A stretch of DNA of 64,000 nucleotides from Parasponia andersonii (GCA_002914805.1 JXTB01000185.1:473667-537666), one strand, 5' to 3'; counted from the first letter of the stretch, positions 46,495 to 58,900 are shown. Translations and numbers: made by a program. The notes: generated by a model from the letters alone, not told the origin.

Positions 46495-47283
46495 TGTTGG
46501 TGCGATTCTTACCAGCTGTCCACGTATCTCTGAACTGCTGATATTATATCTACCAACTGTCCACATATCCTTACTATCCTAAAGTGCTTTTGACTTCAAG
46601 TCGGGCCGGAGAGGCGGGGGTGGCCACCTGCAAAGACTCTCCGATGCTTAAGTTAGTTTTTTATCCCTGAGTCTGAGTAGCAAAGATAAAGTTTTTCTCT
46701 GTATATGTCTATCTTCATCTCCATTTTTTGAGGGGGAAGTAAGACTCGTATATATAATCCTGGAAATGAGAGGTTTTTTGGCTCTCAATCCCATGATCGA
46801 GTATCTTTTATCATCATGACTTACTCCAGAGATCACGGGCCGTGATTACCGTGATTTCCCTTATATCGTCGTGGCCTACTTTCCGTCGTCCCCTATGATT
46901 CGAGTCTGTCGGGGGCGAGACTTTGACAAACTGCCGTTTTGTCAGGACGGTTTGCCCAATGTGCGCACCTACCCAGAATCGCATTAAATGCCATATCTGG
47001 GTCTGGAGCATTGCGTTGCCTCCTATGCTCTTTTGGCAGAAGACCCTCGAGGCTTCTAACCCCCATATACTGAGGCAAGAATTGGATTGGGCCGAATCGT
47101 CTAGGGTTTGGGATGGATTCGGCCTTGGCCTTAGGACGGCCCATGGGCCCATGCAGTATCGCATGCGACTCGTGTAGCTTTTAAATGGTTACTCTGGGTA
47201 CGTGTTGGATGGCGTGCCTCCTTTGTGACCTCTTCTGCCACTCAATCGTCCATGTGGCACGTGATTTAAGAATGGGCCCCACA
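46495..47283 (-). mobile_element. 3' LTR of the 46-kb Tat-like element
   Basis: It starts TGTTGGTGCGATTC and ends GGGCCCCACA; 789 bp. Because the element reads on the minus strand, this left copy is the 3' LTR. Just inside it, the minus strand reads AGGGAAATGGGGGCAGT (47300-47284), a plausible polypurine tract. Confidence 0.9.
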
Positions 47284-47642
47284 ACTGCCCCCATTTCCCT
47301 ATTTGATGGATTCACATCCGTCAAGTGGGGAAATCGTATCTCCAGTCCTCCAATTTGAGGGGTACACGTGGCCTCTTACCATTATTTCTCCCTAATTACT
47401 GACGCTGGTGCACACTATCCCGTGTTACGACTTTTTTCAGATTTTTGAAATTTTAGTGCTTCTGTCTTCCTCATACCGTTCCCCTCTAGGAGAGACTTTT
47501 CGGCTCCCCCTCTATAAAAGCTGCATTCACACTCATTTCTTACTTTACCAAAATCTCCAAGTGTTCTCGCTTTCTAAAATCTTAGGGTTTCTGACTCTTC
47601 CATTTACTAGAACATTTCGCTCCTTTGATTATATTCAGAACG

Positions 47643-50600
47643 ATGGCCCTGAACCAGAATTAGAGGCTCTGCCCCGTTGCAGATTCGGAGTTGGACTTGT
47701 TGAGGAGGCAGCTCTGCTTCCCCGGCAGAGTTACCTTACAAAGGGTTGAGGGCCCAGCAGATTGGTACCTTCGCCCCTCTGCCCCTAAAGGCTCCATCTT
47801 TTTGGAGAGGAGGCACCTGGAATAATTGCGGTTTCCTCTTCCTCCCCAGATCCACCAGTTCTTTACTCTGACGGGGATTCACCCGATGCAGTTGAATACT
47901 AATGGGGTCATGATCTTGATGGGGCTTTCTGCTCTGTCAGTCATCCTCAATGTGCATATCTACCTGGAGGTGGTCTTTTATGCCTACAAGCTCACATTCA
48001 TCCCTAAGAAGAGCTCTTACATCACTTTCTACCTCCAGCTGCTCCTGAGATGCCACATCTTTTGGGGCTTGTCGAGGTCGGACAAGTAATGACTCCCACT
48101 CCAGGCTGTATGCCATTGGAGGGGCGTAGTGCTCTCCCTGGGTGAATGGAGAGCGTTTCCAAATTCCTTCGCTTTTTCTACAAAGTAAGAACTAGGTCGT
48201 GATTATTTTTTATTTTTTTATTTTATTTTTTTGGGTCCGTGAACACCTTGTCTGTTTTTACTCATGATATTTTTCCTTGCACAGCCTCGGCAGAGAAAAG
48301 CAGGTTTGAGCCGCAACTATCGGCGGGGCGGCTCAAGGAGTTGGAGGGGATCATCATCTTTGGGTCCTCTGGGGATTGCTGACACATCGAGGCCATCCTG
48401 AATCCCCAGGTGATGAACATGATGCCAAGGATGGTCTCATATATCCTCTTTCCGCTCGATACCCGGGTCATCATAAAGCACCTGCGGAGCCAGCTTGACG
48501 CCTCGGCTCTGAACCAGTTCCGCCAGGATGAGCAGAGTCGCATAGCTATGATGGGTTATCAGATCACAGCCTCGAGCCAGCTGGCGGGTCCCAATGACCT
48601 AGTGGCTCCGACCAGTCATGAGCTCGAAGAGGCGGTGAGGCTCGTGGCCGAGGATTGTGACAGGCTTCGTAGAGAGAAAGCCGCTGCCCCTAAGAGGGTT
48701 AAGGGTGAGTTCATTTTCGCACCCTAGGGCTCTGTCGATGAGGTCATGGCTGCATTCTAACCACATTGCTTGCTCTTTTCAGGTTCGGATGCAGGCCCTT
48801 AGGCAGACCCTTTCCTAGTCAGGGAGAGTACCATGTGCATAAGGCTCGCTCAAAGGTCCCCACCAGTCGGTGTCTGGTGGTGTCCTCGGAGGATGAGGCC
48901 AAGGGGTAGAGAGTTGTCACCCTAAGAATAGGCTCAGACAACGACCGGGAGGGCCTATTCGTGTTCGGGGGTGAAACACCCGTGGTCCCCTCTCCCGAGC
49001 CAAGTGGATGCCCGACTCGGGAGATGCCGGCCATAAAGGTCGTATACGACAAAGGGACGCCTTTCAGCCTGCTTGGGGAGCCCGCTGCTTTGACTTCTTT
49101 TGCCTCCAACTCCAGTTCAAAGACAGGCGCGGGGTCTGGTGCTGCCTGCTCTCGTAGGGAGATTGCTGAGCTCAGCGAAGGAGCTCCGAGGTTGAAGTCT
49201 CGGCTATCTTCCCCTCCCTCGGTCTCGATGAAGCGGGGTCGTGAAGCCGACACATCCATGGGGAAGGAAAGCCCAGCAGGGAAGAGGGGCAGAACCACCC
49301 CCTCTTCTGACAGCGATGACGACGAGGCTACACTGACCCTCATAAGAAGGAGAAAGTCTGCACACGGTGGCCCGTCAGGGGGCATTGGTCAAGACCAAAA
49401 AATCACATCTAGGCGAGTCTCCTACAGGGGTGACAGTCGAAGCCGCCGATGTAGCGGCAGTCGCCGTGGCCTTTTTTGCTGAGGATGCGCCACCCCCTGC
49501 TATTGCCAAAGGTGTGCTTGGCAATACCCTGCTTCCTACCGTCCCCGCCTCTGCTGCTTCGGGAGCGTTGAAAGAAGCTACCGGAGTGCATCCGAAGGAG
49601 GGAGAAAGTGTCTTCACAGATGGTGGGGTGGAGTCACGTTCCTCAGACACAGATGACGCCCAGGGGGAGGGTCCAACTACGGAGCCTGAGCTGGAGGCAC
49701 TCTCCCTTGAGAACGTTGAGCTCATCGCTGGTCACAGCATTAAGCAGGTTTGGCTTGTCTGGCCGTCATCTCTATGTTTTTCGGCACCCTTGCTGAATAC
49801 TGACCCCTCTTTCTTATATCCTGCAGTTAGCCACCATCCAGTCCTTCTATTCCTCTTGCGTCAGGGAGCTGGCCGGAAAGTTAAACGCCCATTCTGCGAT
49901 GGCCGAGCGGAGCGAAGTTGCCCTTACCACATTGAGGGCGGACTTCGACCTGTATCGGAGCCTGGACAAGGATAGGGTCGGTAGTGCAGTGGCTCACGCT
50001 CTGAGCATTGAGAGGGCCAGGCATAAGGAGCTGGTCACCAAGTTGGCCGAGGCAGAGGCCGATAGGCTGGTTCAAGCCGAGGCCACCAGGCTGGCCCAAA
50101 ACGAGCTCAGGGACAAAGAGCAAGAGTTATAGAATGCAGGGGCGGAGATAGGACTGGCCTTCATTGCTCGTGACAGAGCGATCGACGATGCTAAAGAGGC
50201 GAGGAAAGCCGAGGCAAAAGCCAAACTGGAGGCCCATTCCCTACAGCGCAGGCTCGACTGGTCCGACAAAGTAAACCGACATCTTCACTTGGATCACAAA
50301 AAACTGATGGGAGCTCACACGGAGTTGTCTCACAAGCACGACGAAGACCTCACCGATGTTAACATTCTTTTAGTCGACTTATTGTAGCGGTAGGTGGCAC
50401 TGAGGCTGGCGGTGCTGAGGGATAGGCTGGCAGACACGGAGAAGCTAAAGATGAGGTACCAGAGGCAGGTGGATGTCCTTTCTGTATTGAGCTACAGGTC
50501 TAGCTGGGAGAACAAGGAATTCGAGGGCCTCACGGAGGTGGTAATGCTGGACCAGTTTGATGAGCATAAGGGCGTCAAGAGGGACCATTATTCCATCAGG

Positions 50601-50768
50601 AACCATATGCGGCAATTGGGGGATGAGATCAACATCGTGTACCCCGTAGATGTGCTGAAGATGCTCGACGAAGAAAAAGATGAGCCCACTACATCTGCCT
50701 CTGTTGCCAAGGAGATTGTCCCCGCTTCCCGTCCATTAGAACAAGCTTCAGAAGTTCATGGCAGTTAG
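47643..50768 (+). mobile_element. Antisense ORF region of the Tat-like element (putative gypsy-type transposon protein)
   Basis: Open stretches on the plus strand, opposite to gag-pol, extend from MALNQN near 47643 to about 50768. They include HQFFTLTGIHPMQLNTNGVM, a Ser/Pro/Arg-rich middle region, and a long Ala/Glu/Lys coiled-coil stretch (ELVTKLAEAEADRLVQAEA and later LAVLRDRLADTEKLKMRYQ). This fits the plant 'putative gypsy type transposon' family (Transposase_28-like), carried antisense by Tat-lineage elements. GC content is much higher than in host DNA nearby. It is a fossil with several breaks, and possible splice sites of the family are visible. Function is unknown. Confidence 0.7.
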
Positions 50769-51554
50769 CCTGGTCTTGGCGCGTCAACTGGCAGAGGGTC
50801 TAGTGCGGTCATTTTGTCTAGTAATAATTCTGACCCTGGTACACCGCCCTCTGCCAAAACTGGTCCAAGCACCGAAGCTGGTAGCACTCCCCTCATCGGA
50901 GGTAACTAGGGCCTCTCGCTCTTTGTATATTTGTAAAGTACTAACTGTGTTATGTAAAGCTGACGCTTGTTGTAAACACATGTTTAAATAATAGAAATAG
51001 CGCATTTTTCTCACGTTTATTCCCTTCCTTTTTTTTTCGACTGCATTCATAGTCAGGGTCAGACATCATATACGATGCCTTTCCCTTGTCAGCAGTATGG
51101 CCGACCTCTGGGTCTGGCTCAATCGTATATGATTTGGAGTTTTTAGTGAATTTCCCCCATGCTATGATTGACAAGATTAGCTCTGGAGATCGGGATGTGA
51201 GTTCCGGCTCGTCCGGCTTTGAGGATGTATAATTTCTGTTATGACTTGTCTTGGCAGAGTTCAACCTACGCGTATGGCTGGACTTCTCCGACCCTAAGTG
51301 GGAACGCGCCAGGAACCAGCTCCAGGGGTTGGTCGACCATTACTTGGATCCGTCGCTGCAGAGGAAGAGGCCTGGGCTCGACTCTTATCAGGAGCAAACA
51401 AGGCGTTACCACTCTGACGTGTCCCTGTGAGTCCGTCCGAGACCTGATACTTACAAATAGAGCTTCTAGGTCCGTGTCCCTGTTGGCTACGAATTTTGTA
51501 TTTTTGGCAATAATAGACAGAATTTAGTTTTAATTTCTGTTTTCATGCTTGGTT

Positions 51555-51860
51555 TTGTCTTGGCCTACTTCCAATGGGTAGGCCCTGGCTCTGTTTACTT
51601 CCAGCCCATGCATAGCTAAAGCACTCTCTGGGGAAGGTCTGCTTCCAATAGGTGGACCCTGGCCCCGCTTTCTTTTGGCTTTTCACATAGCTAAAGTGCT
51701 CCTAAGGGAGGGCCTACTTCCAACAGGTAGACCCTTGCCCCGCTTTCCTTTGGTTTTCGCATAGCTAAGGTGCTTATTAGGGAGGGTCTACTTCTAACGG
51801 GTAGACCCTGACCCCGCTTTCCTTTGGCTTTCACATAGCTAAGGTGCTCTCCATGAGGGG
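51555..51860. repeat. Tandem array of ~74-bp units in the 46-kb element
   Basis: Units around GGTCTACTTCCAACAGGTAG with CCCCGCTTTCCTTTGGCTTT and CATAGCTAAGGTGCT recur about four or five times. They correspond to the array at 18920-19525 in the other element, with fewer copies. Confidence 0.88.
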
Positions 51861-52019
51861 TCTTATTGCCTAACTCTTTTCCCGTCCTGCAAGTATTCCT
51901 CGAGGGCTGGCTGTAAGTTTTCATTGCACGGCCTATCGCCTTTCATACGTCCTCTTGGGTTGTCAGCGAGCGACCCGTAGTACAATTCTGATGGGGCCAA
52001 ATAGCAAGTTTCGATTGCA

Positions 52020-52640
52020 CAGCTCATTCCTCCTCGTACATTTTCTCGGGCCATTGGCAAGTATTTTTTTGTACGATGTGATTCCCATAGTATGATCATT
52101 TTCGAGGTCTGCTGGTAAGTTTTTAGTTGTGCAGCTCATTCCTCTTCGTATGTTTTCTCGGGCCATCGGCAAGCGTATTATTGCACGATGTGATTCCCAT
52201 AGGACGATCATTTTCGAGGTCTACTGGCAAGTTTTAGATTGCGCAGCTCATTCCTCTTTGTACGTTTTCTCGGGCAATCGGCAAGCATTTTATTGCACGA
52301 TGTGATTCCCATAGTACGATCGTTTTCGAGGTCTACTGGCAAGTTTTTAGTTGCACAGCTCATTCCTCTTCATAAATTTTCTCGGGCCATCGGCAAGCAT
52401 TTTATTGCATGATGTGATTCCCATAGTACAATCATTTTTGAGGTCTGCTAGCAAACATTTTATTGCGCAGCTCATTCCTCTTCGTATGTTTTCTCGGGTC
52501 GTCAGCGAGCGACGTGATCCCCGCAGTACGATTTTTGTTGAGGTCTACTGGCAAGCATTTTATTGTGTAGCTCATTCCTCTTCGTACGTTTTCTCGGGTC
52601 GTCGACGAGAGACATGATCCCCGCAATACGATTTTTGTTT
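52020..52640. repeat. Tandem array of ~112-bp units in the 46-kb element
   Basis: GCTCATTCCTCTTCGTA starts near 52022, 52135, 52246, 52358, 52463 and 52569, so about six units with a period of 105-113 bp. It corresponds to the array at 19675-20300. Confidence 0.9.
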
Positions 52641-52794
52641 GCACGAGTAGTTCATGGGGTCTGGCACTGGGGGCAGATCCTTGTTTATAGTAATCCAAAG
52701 GATCAGTTTGTGTAGCAGAAAACCTGACCTGTTTTGGAATTAAGTTGTTCAATAATACAAGCATTTACATCTATCTCACAGCATTTACATGCAC

Positions 52795-53305
52795 CTCACA
52801 CGTGGTACTTTTTCAAGTACTGGGCATTCCACGTGTTTGGTAGGCTCTTCCCGGTCTTGAGTTCTTTCAGGACATATGCGCCATTGTTAAGTGCCTTGAT
52901 CACCTCATAGGGCCCGACCCAGTTAGAGCCTAGCTTTGAGGAATTCCCTATTCTGACCTTCAGATCCCAATCCCCGGCGTTAAATCGAAGAGCGCTAACC
53001 TTTTTTGCATAGTAAGACCTGGCCTACTGGTGGTACGAGGCCAGGTGAACCAGGGCCATGTCCCTTGTTTCTTCCAGGATATCTGTGTTGTGGCTTAGCT
53101 GCTTCTCGTTCAGTGAGGCATCTCTTACCACTTCAGAGCAAAGTGTCAGGAGGCCGATCTCGGTCGGGATCACAGCCTCTAACCCGTAGACCATGGCGAA
53201 TGGTATTTTTCCCGTTGATCTCTGCTCCGTGGTTCGATGGGCCTACACAACAGCCAATAGCTCTTCTAACCACCTGCCTTTAGCCTTCTGCAAGTTCCTT
53301 TTAAT
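52795..53305 (-). mobile_element. Integrase C-terminal remnant of the 46-kb element
   Basis: The sequence is closely similar to 20460-20970: CATTCCACGTGTTTGGTAGG, GACATATGCGCCATTGTTAAG, CATAGGGCCCGACCCAGT. It encodes the GPYEVI...LKTGK integrase tail on the minus strand. Fossil; the integrase core is not present here. Confidence 0.8.
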
Positions 53306-54690
53306 ATTACTTGTAGGACTCAGAGTAGAGAAAGCTTTGAGCCTCGGTTTCCAGGAAACGAACAATGAGGAGGAGTACGAGGTACTGTTGCAAGGCCTTG
53401 AGGCTACAGGACTATTCCGATACCTGACCCTGAGGCGTTCGTGGATCCGTCAGTGTAGAGGGTCCAGGCTGAAGGGATGTGAGGCGAAAACGTCTGAAGC
53501 GAGTCGTGCAGCTCGCCGAAGGATTGGATTTCCACCAGAAAGTCCGCCATGACTTGCCCTTTCTTCGTCACTCGAGGTCGATACTCGATGTCGTATATCC
53601 CTAGTTCAATGGCCCACTTGGTTAGTCGTCCCGATAGGTCCGTTTTGGCCAAGATTTGCCGAATGGGGAAATCCGTATACACGAAATCCGAGTGTGCCTC
53701 AAAGTATTGCCTGAGTCTCTTCTTAGCATTGACCAAAGCGAGGACCAATTTCTCTGCCATACTATATCACGTCTCGGCATCCAGGAGCATGTGGCTTGTA
53801 TAAAACACCAGCTTCTGCTTGCTGTCTTTCTCGACGAATAGTACGGCACTGATCGCTACTTCAGACACTGCCAGATAAGCGTATAGGCACTCCCCCTCTG
53901 CCAGGGAAGCCAGGATAGGCAGATGACTTAAGTATAGCTTGAGCTCTGTCAGTGCCTTGTCCAGCTCCTCCCCCCAGACGATAGTGGAGCTTCTCTTTAT
54001 GCACTAGAAGAAAGGCTTGCATCAGACATCTTGGAGACAAACTAGCTGAGAGCGGCTATCTTCCCGGTTAGGTGCTGGACTTCCTGAATGGTTGAGGGTC
54101 TTTGAACATCTGCGATTGAGGACAACTGGGTCGGGTTGGCCTCAATTCCCCTTCCGCTCATGATATGCCGCAGGAACTGGCCGGAGGACACCCCGAACGC
54201 ACATTTCTTGGGGTTCAGACGCATCCAGTATTGCCTCAGAATCTGGAAACATTCGTCTAGATGTCCCAGATGGTCCGAAGCTTCTTTGCTCTTCACGACC
54301 ATGTCGCCGATGTAGACTTCCATAGTCTTCCCTAGTAGCCCGGCGAATATTTTGTTCATGAGTCTCTAGTAGGTTGCCCCCGCGTACTTCAAGCCAAAAG
54401 GCATACGTCTGTAACAGTACAGACCTCGCTCCGTAATAAATGCCGTGTAGATCTAGTCTTCCTCATATAGAGGGATCTCGTTGTATCCAAAGTAGGCATT
54501 CAGCAAGCTCATCCTGTCAAATCCAGCTATCGCATCGACTATTTGGTCGATCCTTGGTAGGGGGAAGCTGTCCTTTGGGCATGCCTTGTTTAGGTTGGTG
54601 AAGTCTATACAAGTACGGTCATCACCGTTTTTCTTCTTTACCACCACCGGGTTGGAGACCCAGCACGGGTACACGCATTCTATGATCAGG
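53306..54690 (-). mobile_element. Reverse transcriptase and RNase H remnant of the 46-kb element
   Basis: On the minus strand RT wording appears first (GDDRTCIDFTNLNKACPKDS and FPLPRIDQIVDA near 54600-54560; then NPKKCAFGVSSGQFL near 54180), followed by the RT/RNase H tail (KWAIELGIYDIEYRPR, WTLYTDGSTNASGSGIGI near 53600-53410). The family is Ty3/gypsy. Fossil with numerous breaks and a local rearrangement. Confidence 0.88.
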
Positions 54691-55219
54691 CCGTTCTCCA
54701 GTAGAGTCTCTACCTCCTTGTTGATTGCCCTGTTTTTCTACGACGCGGACCTTCAGGGTCTCTGCCTGACTAGAGGGAAATTGGGGTCTGTGTTCAACCG
54801 ATGGCAGGCGTGTGTGGGGTCTATCCCAGGCATGTCGTTGTGGGACCACGCGAAGATGTCTTTGTTCTACCTAAGGAACCCCAACAACTCATTTTTTTCC
54901 TCCTCGGGCAGCAGGGCCCCGATTAAGACTACTTTCGCTCGTACTGCTTCTTTCAAAGGGACCGCTACCAGCTCCTCAATCGTGGATTCTGGCTTGTCAG
55001 ACTCCTCTTCGATCTGCTTCATGTATGCTGGCAGGCAGTCCTTTGATTGTTATCTATCCCCCGTCGAGGCATTCACGCTCACATCGACTTCCCTCAGGGT
55101 GGTTGAAAAACATTTCCTCACAGAGACTTGGTCTCCCTTGATGTCTATTGTATAAGTACCATCCCTTGATAGATATCTTAAGACTTGGTGAAGGGTGGAG
55201 GTGACCGCATGCATAGCGT

Positions 55220-55600
55220 GGATCCATCATCTCCCCATGATAATGTTGAAGGAGGACTGGCAGTCGATGACGACGAAATCCATGTCCAAACACCTCTCCG
55301 CAGCGCAGACCTTCAGGGTCACGATGCCCAAAGGGCTGACCTTAGTACTGTTGAAGGCGAACAGTGGCTGACAGGTCGGCCTGAGTGCGTTTTGATTCAG
55401 CCTCATGCTCTCGAATATGCTGAGGAACAGGACATCGACGCTACTCCTGCCATCAACCAGGACCCTTTTGACCAACACGGAGTCAATCTGTAGTTTAATC
55501 ACCAAGAGATCGTCATGGGGCAGGTGCACCGTGGTCAAATCTTGCTGGGTGAAGGCGATGGGAGTCGCTGAGGCATAGCTTTCTCCCATCGTCAGGTGGT
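55220..55600 (-). mobile_element. Retroviral-type aspartic protease remnant of the 46-kb element
   Basis: Minus-strand wording HDDLLVIKLQIDSVLVKRVL, SSVDVLFLSIFESM and FVVIDCQSSFNIIMGR is that of the Ty3/gypsy protease region between gag and RT. Fossil. Confidence 0.85.
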
Positions 55601-56319
55601 TGATGGAACAGTCCATCCTCTCAAGCGCTTTACCCTTTCTTCGGTCTTTTTTCGGCATTTTTCCTTCTCTTCCCACCCCTGGGTTGGCTCTCTCTGCCTA
55701 TGATAGTCGGCACTATCCTCAGAGCTTGCTCTCCTGAACCAGAGGCCTGGGTCTGCTTTTTTTTTTTTTTCCGGGTCTGGCGGTGTCCTCCTTCGACTAG
55801 CTTCCACCAGTCTTCACGTACTACTTCAACTTGCCGGCATGAATCGCCATCATAACCTGCGTGTAAAGACTACGATATTTGATGGTGTCATGCCCGTGAT
55901 CTTTGTGAAATTGGTAGTTCCTGTTCTTGCTTTTCATGTGTTCAAGAACACTGGACTTGGGCAGGTCTTTGAAAATGCCTCTGTCCCTGTTCTAGAGGTA
56001 GATCACATCGATCAGCATGTTGAGCTCGTATTTCGGCACTGGGTCCCTCAACATCTTCCTCCTCTTGCCGCCTTTTTGACTGCCTTGGGTTAGGGCTCCT
56101 CGCTTCGAAGCTGGTGCTTGGGCAGGCGCAAGCATCTTTATTCCTTACGGAGTCGGGGTTTGCGCCGGCATCGTTGTTATTGCGGCGGAGGACTTGGGTA
56201 CTTTCTGGTGGCTTTCCAGTACCCTAAATACCCCTTCTGACTTTGCCTGGATGTTTGCCATGTCGTATGGCAAATTCAAAAGCAGATGGTCTGATAGCAT
56301 AGATCCCGGCTGCAGGCCC

Positions 56320-57249
56320 TGATGAACGAGCTTGCGGCTTATGCCGAGTCGGTGTTGTGCACTAGGGACATCACCTCTAGGAAACGTGACAAGTATTCTT
56401 TCAAAGACTCGTTCGCGGTTTGTTCCAACCGGTCAAGGTCTCGCATGGTTTTCTGCTGCCTCTGAGCGCCTGCGTATTGCTTTAAGAAAAATTTACAGAA
56501 ATCTTTGTACCTGTTTATGGACTTCTCTGGGAGTTGTCTGAACCATAACAGGGCCGGTTCCTCCAGGGTGGTGGAGAAGACTTTGCAAGTCACAGCCTCA
56601 TCCCTGGTTTCCAAGGCTGAAAGTGGTATATGTGATCGAGGGGGTCGGTCTTTCCCTCGAACGGTCTGAAGGTCGAAGTTGTGAAATCTTTCGGCTTAGG
56701 CTCCAGCTGGATCTAGTCGGTGAAGGCCTTCCGGTAGATCCCTCGTACGGTTTGCTGTGCCAGATCATCGGGGGTCTGGCTATGATGGGCCCTGAGCCTC
56801 TTACTCAGTTCTGCCATCATTTCTTGTTTCCAATTAGGAAGCACACCTTCCAGGCTTTCTTGATGTCTTTTGTCCACCGCTACTCTGACCCGCAAAGGCC
56901 TTGTCTGGCTTTGTCGCTCCTCCTGCATCTGCGATCTGGATGGGGCAGGGACTTCCCTTGGCGGTTGGCCCCCAGACTCTTGTTAGAACTCTTAGTCAAA
57001 ATCTTCCCTTCGCCCGCTCCTAGCTTCGCTTGCCAGCAGAACTTCGAGGTGGGTGTTATCTCTGCTTACTTCTGTGATTTCATCTTTTAAATTCAGGACA
57101 GCCTCGTGGGCTATTTCTACCTTCTGTTTTACTTCTGTCAGTACGACAAGCATTTGGTCCAGCTTTTGCTCCAGACTTGGTCGTGCTTCCCATGAGCTCT
57201 CTTCGGCATCAGGACGTGTACTCCTGGTTATCATTCTTGAAGGTGCCAT
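56320..57249 (-). mobile_element. Gag region of the 46-kb element
   Basis: The start is at 57249, where a coiled-coil N-terminus (LEQKLDQMLVVLTEVKQKVE) is encoded; the same N-terminus occurs at 21813 in the other fossil. Further on (56614-56339) comes the retrotransposon gag domain with the wording TTLEEPALLWFRQLPEKSI and SLKEYLSRFLEV. Fossil with several breaks. Confidence 0.85.
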
Positions 57250-57343
57250 CCGATGTTGTATGGCTTTTTGTTCGGGGAGAGCGCGATCGTGAGATTCCCA
57301 CTCTTTCTCTCACACTCAATGGTTCCCACAGACAGCACCAAAC

Positions 57344-58130
57344 TATTGGTGCAATTCTTACCAGATGTCTACGTATCTCTGAACTGTTGATATTGTATCT
57401 ACCAACTGTCCACATATCCTTGCTATCCCAGAGTGTTTTTTACTTCAATTCAGGTCAGAGTGGCGGGGTGGCCACCTGCAAAGACTCTTCGATACTTAAA
57501 TCAGTTGTTTAGCCCTGAGTCTGAGTAGTAAAGATAAAGTTTTTCTCTGTGTATGTCTATCTTCATCTCCCTTTTTTGAGAGGGAAGCAAGACTCGTATA
57601 TATAATCCTGGAACTGGGAGCTTTTTTGGCTCTCAATCCTAGGATCGAGTACCTTTTCTTATCATGACTTACTCCAGAGATCACGGGCCGTGATTACCAT
57701 GATTTCTCTTGCATCGTCGTGGCCTGCTTTCCACCGTCTCCTATGACTCGAGCCTGTCGGGGGCAAGACTTTGACAAACCGCCATTCTGTTAGGACGGTT
57801 TGCCCAATGTGCTCACCTACCCAGGATCGCATTAAATGCCCTATCTAGGTCTGGAGCAGCGCGTTGCCTCCCATGGTCTTCTAGTGGAAGACCTTCGAGA
57901 CTTCTGACCCTCAGCTGCCGAGGCAAGAACTAGATTGGGCCGAACCATCCAGGGTCTAGGATGGATTCGGCCCTGGCCTCGGATGGCCCATGGGCCTATG
58001 CAGTATCGCATGCGACTCGTGTGGCTTTTAAATGATTACTCTGGACACGTGTCGGATGGCGTGCCCCCTTTGTGACCTATTCTGCTACTCAATCGTCCAC
58101 GTGGCACGTGATCTAGGAACGGGCCCCACA
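57344..58130 (-). mobile_element. 5' LTR of the 46-kb Tat-like element
   Basis: 787 bp, matching 46495-47283 along its length and ending GGGCCCCACA. On the minus strand the leader begins directly after the LTR with GTTTGGTGCTGTCTGTGGG (57342-57324), which holds the presumed primer-binding site. Confidence 0.9.
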
Positions 58131-58579
58131 ATATGTAAAAATCTTTTCGAGTTTTGTTGACGAGTAACAAGTCTTCGAACGACGACCCTATTAAAGGAAA
58201 ATATTGGCTTGGTGGCCAATCATCCTCTGTTTTAATTTCTTGACTAGGTAATTTGTATGGTTTTGTTCGTCATTATTGTACAAGTTATATGTGAGCGGTG
58301 GTCTATGTTGGAAATATGACGGCCAAGCTAATTTCTTGCTTTTATTTGTGATCATTTCTGTAACTTTTTTTTAACTCAATACAGCCTCTTTAGTAATCAT
58401 ACATTAACTAGGATAGTTTGTATAATAACCATCATTGTTAGAATATATATATATATATATATATATAAATCTGCATGTTATGAACTTTCATAACTAACTA
58501 GGGGCAGAGGAAAAAAGAAAAAGAGGAAGAAATAGAAAGAAATCTAGCAATAAGCCTGTGATGATAACAAAGAGAGAGA
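58131..58579. other. Spacer right of the retrotransposon
   Basis: ATATG at 58131-58135 is the right target duplication. The rest is AT-rich with a (TA)n run at 58443-58467. The minus strand shows no clear continuation of the F-box remnant. Confidence 0.5.
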
Positions 58580-58900
58580 ATTGCAGGTAGAGTTCTTTGT
58601 ATGATGTGCTTCTCAACTTTAGAGGTGTTAGAAAACGACAATAAATCAATACGAAGCTATGTTCTTTGCTTGATGACCTTCTCAACTTGAGAGATGTTAA
58701 AAAATGACACGAAATCAATACGAAGTTCCATAAGGTTTGCTCCTTCTGTTTTTGCCTCAACTATGGAAGCCAGCATTTGGTTTATGCTTCCATTTTCTAT
58801 TGGTGCACATATTAAGAGGCTTTTCTTCAAATTTAATGCCAGGAGACTTTTGGGATTAATTGCATTCCTAGCTATAAGAATTTGCAAGAGTATAAAATCA
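58580..58900 (-). pseudogene. Dehydroquinate dehydratase/shikimate dehydrogenase gene fragment
   Basis: Minus-strand translation from about 58850 gives SLLICAPIENGSINQMLASI, VEAKTEGANLMELRIDF, then VEKVIKQRT. This matches the N-terminal part of the plant bifunctional DHD-SDH enzyme (typical wording: LICVPIM..S...M......AK..GADLVE.RLD), steps 3 and 4 of the shikimate pathway in plastids. The segment ELRID...KQRT is followed by a second, diverged copy, LRIDLLSFSNTSKVEKHIIQ RTLPAIL, from a 69-bp tandem duplication (58588-58656 and 58657-58725) whose junction has a stop codon. No further exons with the barrel's catalytic residues or the SDH half were found nearby. I read it as a decayed copy; an expressed short form is not excluded. 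Confidence 0.65.

Larger units (their letters stand above)
46495..58130 (-). mobile_element. Fossil Ty3/gypsy retrotransposon, Tat-like, with both LTRs
   Basis: The element is 11.6 kb with LTRs at 46495-47283 and 57344-58130, ends TG...CA (one slightly diverged), and a 5-bp target duplication ATATG. Coding parts lie on the minus strand in the order gag, protease, RT, RNase H, integrase. Between integrase and the 3' LTR are two tandem arrays and a long plus-strand ORF region, antisense to gag-pol. That extra antisense ORF is a known trait of Tat-lineage elements such as Grande. The LTRs agree at just under 90% over the first ~230 bases I compared by eye, suggesting an insertion some millions of years old. 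The internal region is broken in many places, lacks part of pol and is locally rearranged. It is inserted at the edge of an F-box remnant. Confidence 0.92.
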
